From assembly GCA_900552085.1 (NCBI GenBank), contig URYB01000011.1, positions 1-19,316 of the forward strand: a stretch of 19,316 nucleotides of DNA, in the 5' to 3' direction. The stretch is from an uncultured Lachnobacterium sp. Its GTDB lineage: Bacteria; Bacillota; Clostridia; Lachnospirales; Lachnospiraceae. Both the position numbers and the translations under genes were made by a program. Shown here piece after piece: positions 1 to 9,381 of this stretch; position 1 is the first letter of the stretch, and every line of letters starts with the position of its first letter. The notes under the pieces were generated by a model. The model was not told where the DNA came from. It saw only the letters and a program-made list of their open reading frames with translations, and did not search any database.

Positions 1-1
1 C

Positions 2-1447
2 AGTACAACTGGAAAACGACAGGAAGTTGGTAGAGGATTAAGGCTTTGTGTAAATCAAGATGGTTTCCGTATGGATGAACAGAGTGTCGGAAAGTCATTG
101 GTACATAAGATTAATAAACTTACTGTCATTGCAAGTGAAAGCTATAAGGATTTTGTGACGGATCTTCAGAAACAGATAAAGACAGATTTGTATGACCGAC
201 CTAGAAAGGCAACTGTTGACTATTTTACAGGTAAAACTGTAATGGTCAATGGAAATGCAGAAAAGCTTAATAAACAGCAGGCTACAATGGTTTATCAGTA
301 TCTGATTAAAAATGATTATGTGACAATGGATGGTAATGATAACATCACCGAACAATATCATATGGATCTGGAAAACAATCATTTGGCTCCACTTCCTGAT
401 CATTTAGTTGCATATGCTGAAGGTATTCACAAACTGATTCAGAGTGTATTTAATGACAAGATACTTGATGAAATGATTGATAATGGTAATGAAACAAAAG
501 TACCGAGCAACGATTTGAATGATAATTTCTACAAGAAAGAATTTCAGACTTTATGGGGATACATCAATCATAAATATGCTTATACAGTTTCATTTGATAG
601 TAATGAGCTTATAAAGAAAGCGATAGATGCAATAGATGCAGAGTTATATGTGTCAATGCTGCAATATACAACGTCTATCTCAGAACAGAAAGATACATTA
701 TCGGCTGATGCAATTAAATCCGGGGACTCATTCAAAGGTGCAAAGTCTGATACAACAGCACTTAAGCATTTTGAAACCAGCCAGATAAAATATGATCTGA
801 TCGGCAAGGTGGCAGAGGCAACAGTACTTACACGAAGAACGGTAGCAGCTATCCTTAAAGGAATCCGTAAGGATAAATTTGACATGTATAAAAATAATCC
901 GGAAGAGTTCATTTCTAAGGTTACAAGGCTGATTAAAGAACAGAAGGCAACTATGATAGTTGATTATATTTCTTATGACCAGCTTGAAGGTAAGTATGAT
1001 AGTGAGATATTTACAGCTGAGAAGCATACAACAATAGATAAAGCCTTCAAAGCAGAGAAACATATACAGCCATATGTATTTACTGATGGAAATGCTGATA
1101 AGAGCGTAGAACGTAAATTTGCAGAGGATTTGGATGGAGCAGCAGAAGTATGTGTATACGCAAAGCTTCCAAAGGGATTCTCAATTCCAACACCTGTCGG
1201 AAATTATAGTCCTGACTGGGCAATAGCGTTTAATGAGGGAACGGTTAAGCATATATTCTTTGTGGCTGAGACGAAGGGTACCATGGAATCTTTGCAACTT
1301 AGACCAATTGAAAAAGCTAAAATTATGTGCGCAAGAAGGCTGTTTAATGAGATTTCTACAGACAATGTGGTTTACCATGATGTTGATAGTTATCAGAGTC
1401 TGCTCAACATTATGCCAACAATAGAAAAAAAGGTTATTCAACAATAG
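2..1447 (+). CDS. Type III restriction enzyme Res subunit, 3' part (5' end outside the window)
   Basis: This is the C-terminal 481 codons of an ATP-dependent type III restriction subunit, which translocates on DNA and cuts when partnered with a Mod methyltransferase. The reading frame is open from the left edge, so the true start lies upstream. The first codons read STTGKRQEVGRGLRL, the helicase motif VI typical of Res. Near the end is the PD-(D/E)xK nuclease pattern: NYSPDWAI with D at 1214-1216, then VAETKG with E at 1268-1270 and K at 1274-1276. Both the last helicase motif and the nuclease triad look intact. The rest of the helicase and any mod gene should lie to the left. The next gene follows after 39 bp on the same strand, so the genes downstream could share its transcript. 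The family call is firm; activity cannot be judged from the fragment. Confidence 0.92.
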   Translation, partial: STTGKRQEVGRGLRLCVNQDGFRMDEQSVGKSLVHKINKLTVIASESYKDFVTDLQKQIKTDLYDRPRKATVDYFTGKTVMVNGNAEKLNKQQATMVYQYLIKNDYVTMDGNDNITEQYHMDLENNHLAPLPDHLVAYAEGIHKLIQSVFNDKILDEMIDNGNETKVPSNDLNDNFYKKEFQTLWGYINHKYAYTVSFDSNELIKKAIDAIDAELYVSMLQYTTSISEQKDTLSADAIKSGDSFKGAKSDTTALKHFETSQIKYDLIGKVAEATVLTRRTVAAILKGIRKDKFDMYKNNPEEFISKVTRLIKEQKATMIVDYISYDQLEGKYDSEIFTAEKHTTIDKAFKAEKHIQPYVFTDGNADKSVERKFAEDLDGAAEVCVYAKLPKGFSIPTPVGNYSPDWAIAFNEGTVKHIFFVAETKGTMESLQLRPIEKAKIMCARRLFNEISTDNVVYHDVDSYQSLLNIMPTIEKKVIQQ

Positions 1448-1486
1448 CAAAGCTGACAATAGTATATGAAAGCGAGGTAAGTCGGT

Positions 1487-3691
1487 ATGGATCAGGAAAA
1501 AATTGATGAATATTATCGCAATGTAAAAGTCATGGCAGATTCTTTCTATGGCTTAGGAAAAATGGTAATGAAAAGAACGCAAATGGATGATAATACAGTC
1601 ATGTCATTGTTGAATTTGGATTTATTGTCATTTTTAATGTATCTATGTGATGATGGAAAGCCAAATAATGATGAAATTCAATTTATTCAGCAGTATACAC
1701 AAATTGATATGCCACCGGAGTACTGGAATCATATGCTATCTGATTTGAATATAGATTTATCAAGTTCTAGAGTTCCTCAGATATTTGATATGTTTATTGA
1801 ATTTGATGATCAGTTGTTTAGACAAGGTGTACATAAGTCTACCGGAAGCCTGTTTTTAAGTATATATCAAGCATTAGGAGTTGGACTTGAGGGCGCAGAT
1901 AGGGTAATAAATCAAAAAGAACTGGACAAATTGAAAGATTATATAATTGAATTGAAGAAATACTATCAAAACAGTTATATAGGAAATGAGCCATTGGAAG
2001 TAGAACCAATTAATCCGGAAGTCATCAAGATAATATCATATCCAATGGACAATGAATATAGTGGAATATCAGTAAATGATGGTATTCCTCATGAGCCTGC
2101 ACATTATTTTGATGTCAGATTTTTGGATAAGACTTACAAAGTACCGGAAGATGCAGTTGTTTTTATCAAGAGTAGAGAGTTTGTTGGAAAAGAACTTATT
2201 AAACTCATAAAAGAGTCTTCTGATATGATAGTAAGATATTCAAATGCTGATGCACCGAAATTTTTTGAGAATTTCAATGATGAAATAAAGAATTATCATT
2301 CGGTAATGTTAGAAGCATGCCAGGATATAGTGGACGATTTGATTAGTAGAGATATCTATGATGTAAGTGTAACAGATTTTGCAGAAAAATTGTCAGGATT
2401 TAAGGCAGTACAGGATCTTGGAAATAAAGTTATTATAAAGGCAACCAATGAGATTCAAAAATTAGTTGATGAAAAAAATGCAGGGGAGAATTATGCATAT
2501 AGGTCAGCAGCTAACACAATTACTGGTTCAGGAATTCGCGTTTTTACAAACAGTTTTGCGTCACTTATGGTATATTCTGCTGTAGAGAAACATATTATGC
2601 TTTCTCAGGCAAAAAAAGCAGATCAGCAATATGAAAAGGCAGTTCAAAAAATACAAGCAGCATGCAAAGATGCTTTGAATCAAATATGTACCAATATACT
2701 TATAAATGACTTTGGAATGGGATTTGTAGAAATTATCGAAACATTTAATAATGAGTTAATGCAGAATTACCTTCTTGAGTTAACACTACATGGAGAATTC
2801 AATGTAGATAATATTGAAGGATATAGTGAAAACAGATCCAATGCAATACTTGAAAATATGTCAAGGGTTTCGGATAAGAGAAAATTGCTTATACAAGCCT
2901 ATGAAGCATGTCCATTTAATATTGATGTCTATGAAAAAACATTGGAAATGGGATTTTTTGATGTAAATACATTTATGGATGCAAAACAGATATTTCCAGT
3001 TGAAACATTGCAAAGTATGGTGGAATCTCAGCTAGATGGCTCATCAGCTTCTTTTGAAAAAATGGATGAGTATGTGGCTGTACTGACTGATTATACGGAC
3101 ATTGACGAAAAAACTGTAATAAAAAAATATTTTTCAAAATATGCGGATTCCTTGATAAAGCCTTTTGAAAACATAAAAAAGATATGTGGAAACAATCGTC
3201 AGTTAGATTCATGGATAAGAGAGAATATATCTAAAGATATGGATAGGATTGTTGCTGTAACTGAGGAAGATATTAGCGATAAAGTCGGTAATTGGTTCAG
3301 TCATAAGGTAGATGATCAAAAAATCAAAAAGTTATATAGTGCGGGAGTTAATCCGTTTGAAAAAGCCAATATCAAAGATGCTGATTCAAGTTCATATGAT
3401 AATATAAAGAAATATTATGCAGATTTATTGATTATTGCTATTAAAAATTATATTGATGAGGCAATAAAAAGAAAGAATACATATGAACAGGCTTATAAAA
3501 AATATAATGCTGAATTTGATAAACAGCGAGAAAAGGTAGAAGGATTAAAGCGAGAATTAGAAAATACCAGTTTTTTCGCATTTTCAAAGAAAAAAGAACT
3601 AAAGGAAACAGTTGCAATTGAATTGGCAGAATTAAATAAACTAAAGGAACCGAGTGACTTAAAGAAAGCATATTATGATATGTATAAGTGA
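1487..3691 (+). CDS. TerB-like / coiled-coil protein of unknown function, 734 aa
   Basis: I do not recognise a named family for the whole protein. Residues about 41-75 (LDLLSFLMYLCDDGKPNNDE and following) look like a TerB-type helical domain, with the acidic DDG..N.DE turn also seen in tellurite-resistance-associated proteins. A second similar patch lies near residues 128-165. The middle (about 240-640) is helical and polar without obvious motifs. The last 90 residues are rich in Lys/Glu and predicted coiled coil. No signal peptide, membrane segment, Walker motif or nuclease motif is visible, so it is probably a cytoplasmic scaffold or sensor. The ATG at 1487 has GAGGT at 1474-1478. It heads a tight four-gene run with the YdbC-like gene and two helicases, and its AT-rich composition matches theirs. 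A structural or regulatory role in a defence module is inferred from context only. Confidence 0.8.
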   Translation: MDQEKIDEYYRNVKVMADSFYGLGKMVMKRTQMDDNTVMSLLNLDLLSFLMYLCDDGKPNNDEIQFIQQYTQIDMPPEYWNHMLSDLNIDLSSSRVPQIFDMFIEFDDQLFRQGVHKSTGSLFLSIYQALGVGLEGADRVINQKELDKLKDYIIELKKYYQNSYIGNEPLEVEPINPEVIKIISYPMDNEYSGISVNDGIPHEPAHYFDVRFLDKTYKVPEDAVVFIKSREFVGKELIKLIKESSDMIVRYSNADAPKFFENFNDEIKNYHSVMLEACQDIVDDLISRDIYDVSVTDFAEKLSGFKAVQDLGNKVIIKATNEIQKLVDEKNAGENYAYRSAANTITGSGIRVFTNSFASLMVYSAVEKHIMLSQAKKADQQYEKAVQKIQAACKDALNQICTNILINDFGMGFVEIIETFNNELMQNYLLELTLHGEFNVDNIEGYSENRSNAILENMSRVSDKRKLLIQAYEACPFNIDVYEKTLEMGFFDVNTFMDAKQIFPVETLQSMVESQLDGSSASFEKMDEYVAVLTDYTDIDEKTVIKKYFSKYADSLIKPFENIKKICGNNRQLDSWIRENISKDMDRIVAVTEEDISDKVGNWFSHKVDDQKIKKLYSAGVNPFEKANIKDADSSSYDNIKKYYADLLIIAIKNYIDEAIKRKNTYEQAYKKYNAEFDKQREKVEGLKRELENTSFFAFSKKKELKETVAIELAELNKLKEPSDLKKAYYDMYK

Positions 3692-3708
3692 GAAGGAGAA
3701 AGCATATT

Positions 3709-3915
3709 ATGGCAGATTTTAAATATGAAATAGTAGAACATATTGGAACACTTTCAGAGAGTGCCAAAGGTTGGACAAAGGAACTGAACAGGATTTCATG
3801 GAATGGTGGAGAACCTAAATATGATATCAGAGACTGGGCACCGGAACATGAGAAAATGGGAAAAGGTGTAACTTTGTCAGAAGAGGAAATGATGAAGTTG
3901 AAGGAATTATTGTAA
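3709..3915 (+). CDS. ydbC: YdbC/PC4-like single-stranded DNA-binding protein, 68 aa
   Basis: This small protein reads like bacterial YdbC, a relative of the eukaryotic transcription coactivator PC4 that binds single-stranded DNA through a curved beta-sheet and a C-terminal helix. Recognisable stretches are FKYEIVEHIGTLSESAKGW, TKELNRISWNGGEPKYDIRD and the helix SEEEMMKLKELL at the end. The length of about 70 residues is normal for the family. I chose the ATG at 3709 because AGAAGGAGAA (3691-3700) sits just upstream; an in-frame start at 3688 would overlap the previous gene and skip this ribosome site. It lies 17 bp after the TerB-like gene and 12 bp before the PLD-fused helicase gene, so it is part of the operon. 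Supplying ssDNA binding to the helicases beside it is plausible but inferred. YdbC genes also occur alone in Clostridia, so the association could be loose. Confidence 0.85.
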   Translation: MADFKYEIVEHIGTLSESAKGWTKELNRISWNGGEPKYDIRDWAPEHEKMGKGVTLSEEEMMKLKELL

Positions 3916-3927
3916 AGAGGTGAGAAG

Positions 3928-6381
3928 ATGGATACGAGCAGGCTTATTGGCATGCGTGTTGTTAATGTTAACACTCATGCTATAGGGACAATTGAATATA
4001 TAAAAGATGGATATATTGCAATTGATTTCCATGGAGATATAAGTAAGTATGCGTATCCATCTTCATTCGCCAAAATGTTTGAACTCGAAGACGAGGTGCT
4101 TCAAGAACAGATACAAACTGAAGGAGTTGGAGCATCTTTTGAGATGTTTAAGAGAGATTGTAGATTTGCTATTAATAGTGAAATAGAGTATTTGAAAGTA
4201 ACTGGTGGGAAGAAATATAGAATTATTGATGGAGAAAAATTACCATCTAAAAATGGTGAATATTTATATGCGTTTGATACAGATACTGAAATGCATTATC
4301 CAGATGGAACAGCTATAAAATTATGGTTTCCAGATAATATTGTAACAGCTTATGTAGTATCATGTGAAGATTTTACAATACTTATTAGGACAATGGAGTA
4401 TATTGGAGAATTTGTAGAGAGTGTAGAATTTACTTCAGAACAATGGCAATTATTAGAGTCATTGATGGATAGGCTTGATGAGATGGAGCCGAGATCTGAT
4501 TCTATTGCATATGAAGTTGCATGTAATGGAAGAAGGCAAATTTCACAATGGAATAGTATTAGAAGTGGACAAAATTATGCTTTTAATAGAGCTACCACTG
4601 AAAAAATCACATTTATTTGGGGACCTCCGGGAACTGGAAAAACAGAAACTCTTTCTAATATAGCAATAGAACATATTTTAAAAGGAAGACGAGTCCTTAT
4701 GCTTTCATACAGTAATGTTTCAGTAGACGGAGCACTGCTTCGTGTTGCAAAAAAAGCGGATCTTCCAGATGGCATGGTTATCCGATATGGATATCCTAGA
4801 ACAAAGGAATTGGTCTATAGCAAAAGCTTAACCTCGTATCAGTTTGTATTACAAAAAAAACCCAGTTTAGCGCAGGAATATCAAGAACTTTTAGAAAAAA
4901 AGAAAAAATTAATAAGAAGATCACCTGAAAGACTTGAGATAAATAATAGAATTAATAAAATTAGAGATTATTTATCAGAGCAGGAGAAAGAACTTATTCA
5001 TAGGTCAGCATTTGTCGCAACAACAGTATCTAAGGCCACCGTTGACAAGGCAATATACACACAAAAATTTGATGTTGTCATATTTGATGAGGCAAGTATG
5101 GCATATGTTCCACAGGTAATATTTGCAGCAGGAATTGCCAAAAACTATTTCGTATGTTTAGGGGATTTTTGCCAGTTACCTGCAATTGTACAGAATAAAA
5201 TTGATGATCGATTAACTAAGGATATATTTGAGCATACAGGAATTACATCGGCTGTGGAGAATAATGAAGGACATGACTGGCTTGTCATGCTTGACTTACA
5301 ATATAGAATGCATCAGGAAATAGCTGATTTTGTAAGCAAAAATATGTATCAGGGAAGGTTAAAAACATTTAATAAAATAATGGAAAGTCGCAACGAAATT
5401 GCTGCACTTCCGCCATGCCCGAATGAGGCTATGACTTTGATAGATTTGAGTGGAATGTATTCTGTATGCACTAAAACAAAAGACAATTCCAGAATAAATT
5501 TGTTATCAGCGATGATGAGTATGAGATTGGCTGAAAAATATATAGGTAATTATGAAGTGGGAATTGTAACTCCGTATAGTGCACAATCCAGATTAATAGT
5601 GGCAATGCTTCGAGATATACAGGCAATAGATAAAAGGTGGGAAAAAGTATCTTGTGCCACGGTGCATCAGTTTCAGGGTTCAGAGAAGCCTGTAATAATA
5701 TATGACGCAGTTGACTGTTATAGAATGCCATATCCCGGCACATTGCTGACATCTTTGAAAAATGACACTGCGAATAGGTTATTTAATGTAGCTGTAACAA
5801 GGGCAAAAGGTAAATTTATATTAGTAGCAAATGCTGATTATTTATTAAAGAAGAAAATATCTAAAAATCTTATTTTTACTAAGGCTATAAATATGATGAG
5901 GCAATCAACTAAGAAGAAAAAAGGTTTTGAAATATTAGATGAGTTAATGCCTGAATTGAATGAAAAACCAAGCATATACCTTGAGGATAGAGAGACTAGT
6001 TGGGAAACTTTTATCAGGGATATTGAGGCTGCAAAAAAGATAATTCATATAGACATGCCGGATATAATGGATGATTCAGATGGTAGGATTAGTCAGCTTA
6101 GTAAAATCTTAAATGAGCAATATGAAAAAAATGTGGAAATTTGTATAAGACATTCGGAAGAGATTGATTTACCAAATGATTTGCAAAAATTCCAAAAGAT
6201 ATTTGAGTATGTTACTACACCGGTAACGATTGTAGATAAAAGTATAATATGGTTTGGACAACCTCTATATGCAGCTGATTTTATTTCAGAGGGAGAAATT
6301 TTGGATACAGAATATTTTCCATGTGTGCGGTTTGAGGGGAAATATTCAGCACGTTTGTTGCAAGCTTTTTTGGAAATGTAA
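3928..6381 (+). CDS. SF1 Upf1/DNA2-type helicase with C-terminal PLD-like domain, 817 aa
   Basis: A superfamily 1B-like nucleic-acid helicase of the AAA_11/AAA_12 (COG1112-type) group. Motifs in order: Walker A GPPGTGKTE at residues 232-240, Walker B VIFDEAS with D387/E388, GDFCQLPA after it, motif IV-like LQYRMH around Q458, TPYSAQ, VHQFQGSE, and the arginine-finger motif VAVTRAKGK with R625. The first 200 residues are a separate, unrecognised N-terminal region. Residues about 692-817 resemble a phospholipase-D-like domain (IDMPDIMD, VEICIRHSEE, TIVDKSIIWFG), but the HxK of a catalytic HKD motif is replaced by VDK at 769-771, so nuclease activity is doubtful. Helicase-PLD fusions occur in the type II Mokosh anti-phage system, which makes a defence role reasonable. 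Start ATG at 3928 has AGAGGTGAG just upstream. The helicase call is secure; the Mokosh link is an inference. Confidence 0.88.
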   Translation: MDTSRLIGMRVVNVNTHAIGTIEYIKDGYIAIDFHGDISKYAYPSSFAKMFELEDEVLQEQIQTEGVGASFEMFKRDCRFAINSEIEYLKVTGGKKYRIIDGEKLPSKNGEYLYAFDTDTEMHYPDGTAIKLWFPDNIVTAYVVSCEDFTILIRTMEYIGEFVESVEFTSEQWQLLESLMDRLDEMEPRSDSIAYEVACNGRRQISQWNSIRSGQNYAFNRATTEKITFIWGPPGTGKTETLSNIAIEHILKGRRVLMLSYSNVSVDGALLRVAKKADLPDGMVIRYGYPRTKELVYSKSLTSYQFVLQKKPSLAQEYQELLEKKKKLIRRSPERLEINNRINKIRDYLSEQEKELIHRSAFVATTVSKATVDKAIYTQKFDVVIFDEASMAYVPQVIFAAGIAKNYFVCLGDFCQLPAIVQNKIDDRLTKDIFEHTGITSAVENNEGHDWLVMLDLQYRMHQEIADFVSKNMYQGRLKTFNKIMESRNEIAALPPCPNEAMTLIDLSGMYSVCTKTKDNSRINLLSAMMSMRLAEKYIGNYEVGIVTPYSAQSRLIVAMLRDIQAIDKRWEKVSCATVHQFQGSEKPVIIYDAVDCYRMPYPGTLLTSLKNDTANRLFNVAVTRAKGKFILVANADYLLKKKISKNLIFTKAINMMRQSTKKKKGFEILDELMPELNEKPSIYLEDRETSWETFIRDIEAAKKIIHIDMPDIMDDSDGRISQLSKILNEQYEKNVEICIRHSEEIDLPNDLQKFQKIFEYVTTPVTIVDKSIIWFGQPLYAADFISEGEILDTEYFPCVRFEGKYSARLLQAFLEM

Positions 6382-6396
6382 TGGGAGGTAATAGGA

Positions 6397-9381
6397 TTGA
6401 ACATAAATGAACATGCTGAAGAATTAAAAAAAGAGGAACAACAAGTACTCGATATTTTAATTACTAAAATGGATAAGGTAATTAAAAATCTTGATCAAAG
6501 AATGCAGAGCTATGTGGAAGAGGCGAGGAATACAGATATATCCATTAATCCAGATTCTTATTTAGCAAAAGTACTGGCTCAACAGGGGCTTAAGGATACT
6601 CATGAAAACAGAAAAAATTTTCTTCAAGCAAGAGATGAGCTATATCATACACGTTTATTATTGCATTATAAAGACGTTGATGGAGAAGGATTAGATGAAA
6701 TTAAGGTTGGACTTCATTCGTGTAGTAATAATGCAGAAAATTTTGTTACATCTTGGAAAATGCCTTTATGTAGACATTATATATTGAATAATTCATCTAT
6801 AGAATATGAAAGTGTAGTAAAAGATAAACATGGGATAGAACATCATACAGATTATACACTTATTGTAAAAAATCAAGTAAAACTGAGATTTACAAGAGTT
6901 GTGAGTGTGTTGAATTTGGTGCCGGGTGTGTTTGATGATGTGCTAATGAATCAGATAAAGGGAACAGGATATTTCAGTGATTCTTTCTTGGAGAAAATGA
7001 TACAGGAATTTAATCCAGATGAATATGATCCTAATGCAGCAGCAAAGATAATCTCAGATGAATTTCTTCAAGAATTATTGGAAAGGCGATCTACACCAGA
7101 GTTTAAAAATATTGTATTTTCTATTCAAAAGAAGCAGGGCGAAATTATTCAAGCACCATACAATAGAAATATGATTGTACAGGGATGTGCCGGTTCAGGT
7201 AAATCTATGATTATGTTACATAGGTTACCGATTATTTTATATGATAATCCGAAAAGTTTAAATAGAAGTAACTTGTATATAATTACACCATCTCAAATGT
7301 ATATTGATATGGCAGAAAATATGCGTCATCAGCTTGAAATCTCTGATATTAAGATGGGTACAATTGAACAATATTTTGATTATTGTATTCAAAAATATGC
7401 AGGACACAAGGCTGGCGAATATGGAAAGATAAGCTATCATACAAAACTTACCTCTGAAAAAGAAAAGTATATTTATTCAAAGAAGTGCATAGAAGACATT
7501 AATTCTTTTTTAGATAAGAACTGTAAAATGGATATGTCTTTCCTTGAACCAGCATCACAGACATTGTCAGTGCCATTAAATTTGCCGGATTCAGAGGAAA
7601 AATATTTACTGCAGATAAGAAGTAGAGTACTGAATTGTCAGAAAATAATTAACGCTAATAATGTTATTCTTTCACAGTATTATGCAGAAATTAGAAATAC
7701 TTTGGATGCTCTGGATATGCTTGGTACAGCGTTAAGACATCGCAAAGATAATACAATAAGAAATATTAATAAAGCTATTTCTAAAGAAAAAAAGATAGTA
7801 GTGGATGCTCAAAAGGAAACGGAACATTTAGATCCTGTAGTAAATGTGCAAGCAATTGAGAATAGAAAAATAAAAATCGTTGAGTCAAATGATAAAATAG
7901 AAATTTTAAAATCTACACTAGATAGTGTGTATGAAGATGAGGGCTATTTTAAAAATTTAATGGATATTGGTGAAAAACTGCAAGAAGCACTGATTATTTT
8001 TAAAGATGTGAAAAAAGAGTTTGCACAAAATGACGATGACACAATAAATGAAGCTATAAATAATATCGGAAAAATCATTGGAGCATACTTTATGATATCA
8101 TGGGATTTATCTAAAGTAGAAGATAAGTATTCAGATTATCAGGAATCCATTGCTGAACTTTTAGGTAAGGCTCAAAGCTGCGTCAATATACTACAAAATG
8201 AAAATAAAAAGTATTTAGAATATAGTTATTTTACTCAGATAAAAAATAAATGTGATTTATTGATTCAAATGAATGAAGGTATTGTAAAAAATGCGTATGC
8301 TTTCATTATGAATAAAATTGGCATAAAGGAGAGCGACAATGGAAAAATTCGAGCACTTAGTTGTTCACCATATTTGTACTTGCAGATTTTATACCAATTT
8401 CAAGGACGTCCGAATAATGGCTTTGAGTCATTTCTATCAATTGATGAAGCTCAGGGAATTGCGCCAGAGGAAATAAGATTACTGTATAATGTTAATGATG
8501 GAAAAACTGTATTTAATATGTTCGGAGATGTGTATCAACATATAGAGGGCACTAAGGGAATTGATAGCTGGTCAGAATATGCTGATATTCTAACTTCTGA
8601 TATGTATGAAATGCAGGAAAACTATCGTAATGCTTCACAAATTACAGATTTTTGTAATAAGCAATTCGGTATGAATATGTCAGCAATTAATACACCGGGA
8701 AAAGGTGTTCATGAAATATTGTCTGATGAAGAATTTTACAATGAAATGATATCACAGCTTGTTGATACGCAGAGAGTGGGATTAGCTGCAATATTAGTTG
8801 GAGATGATAAAGAAGCAAGATATTTATTGAATCGTTTTGGAGCATACGAAAATAAATTCCATGATATGACAATTGACGAGTTCAGTCTTCATCGTACTAG
8901 ATGGAATATTATTAATATTGATGATGCGAAAGGATTGGAGTTTAGTACAGTAATTGTATTGTCCGGAAGAATGAGCAGAAATGAGAAATATATTGCTTAT
9001 ACTAGGGCGTTAGATGAACTTTTTGTATATTCAGATGTTATAGATGTGACTGGAATTGAAGGTAAGACAAAGAAAGCCAAGACGAATAAAATAAAGGAAA
9101 ATGTTGTTTCCAATACAAGTAATCGACAAGTTCATGGAAAACACATTTCTGAAAAAAATAATAATGGTGAAAATAGTGCAGTTAGAGATTTCTTTAAAAA
9201 TTGTGGTTTTGAGGTGATAGACAATAGGCGGGATGGAGGTCGTTTATGGATAATTGGGGAAAAGACAGATATTCGTGATACTGTAAATTCAGCAATCACT
9301 CAATTTGGAATATCAGGGAAATATGCATCGAGTAAGGAAACTAATTTTAAAAATGGATGGTATACAAAAACTGATAAATAA
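6397..9381 (+). CDS. UvrD/HelD-type SF1 helicase-like ATPase with extra C-terminal domain, 994 aa (TTG start)
   Basis: A large SF1A-like ATPase. Walker A GCAGSGKS is at residues 263-270, Walker B IDEAQ has D683/E684, QENYRNA is at 740-746, DDAKGLEF at 842-849 and the final helicase motif AYTRALDEL near 867-875. About 400 residues separate Walker A from Walker B and contain a Lys/Glu-rich coiled coil (about 440-560). That layout is closer to HelD than to classical UvrD, whose insert is shorter. A small C-terminal domain (928-994) carries GFEVIDNRRDGGRLWIIGE and ends GWYTK; I have seen this kind of tail on other defence-type helicases but cannot name it. The start is TTG at 6397, supported by GGGAGGT at 6383-6389; the previous gene ends 15 bp upstream. 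It is the last gene of the run. Two different SF1 enzymes in tandem suggest a DNA or RNA processing complex. Confidence 0.87.
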   Translation: MNINEHAEELKKEEQQVLDILITKMDKVIKNLDQRMQSYVEEARNTDISINPDSYLAKVLAQQGLKDTHENRKNFLQARDELYHTRLLLHYKDVDGEGLDEIKVGLHSCSNNAENFVTSWKMPLCRHYILNNSSIEYESVVKDKHGIEHHTDYTLIVKNQVKLRFTRVVSVLNLVPGVFDDVLMNQIKGTGYFSDSFLEKMIQEFNPDEYDPNAAAKIISDEFLQELLERRSTPEFKNIVFSIQKKQGEIIQAPYNRNMIVQGCAGSGKSMIMLHRLPIILYDNPKSLNRSNLYIITPSQMYIDMAENMRHQLEISDIKMGTIEQYFDYCIQKYAGHKAGEYGKISYHTKLTSEKEKYIYSKKCIEDINSFLDKNCKMDMSFLEPASQTLSVPLNLPDSEEKYLLQIRSRVLNCQKIINANNVILSQYYAEIRNTLDALDMLGTALRHRKDNTIRNINKAISKEKKIVVDAQKETEHLDPVVNVQAIENRKIKIVESNDKIEILKSTLDSVYEDEGYFKNLMDIGEKLQEALIIFKDVKKEFAQNDDDTINEAINNIGKIIGAYFMISWDLSKVEDKYSDYQESIAELLGKAQSCVNILQNENKKYLEYSYFTQIKNKCDLLIQMNEGIVKNAYAFIMNKIGIKESDNGKIRALSCSPYLYLQILYQFQGRPNNGFESFLSIDEAQGIAPEEIRLLYNVNDGKTVFNMFGDVYQHIEGTKGIDSWSEYADILTSDMYEMQENYRNASQITDFCNKQFGMNMSAINTPGKGVHEILSDEEFYNEMISQLVDTQRVGLAAILVGDDKEARYLLNRFGAYENKFHDMTIDEFSLHRTRWNIINIDDAKGLEFSTVIVLSGRMSRNEKYIAYTRALDELFVYSDVIDVTGIEGKTKKAKTNKIKENVVSNTSNRQVHGKHISEKNNNGENSAVRDFFKNCGFEVIDNRRDGGRLWIIGEKTDIRDTVNSAITQFGISGKYASSKETNFKNGWYTKTDK

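Noticed and set aside
3441..3974. 177-codon minus-strand frame with hydrophobic content
   Set aside because: Covers three well-supported plus-strand genes and shows no ribosome site; the hydrophobic look comes from antisense of Lys/Glu-rich codons.
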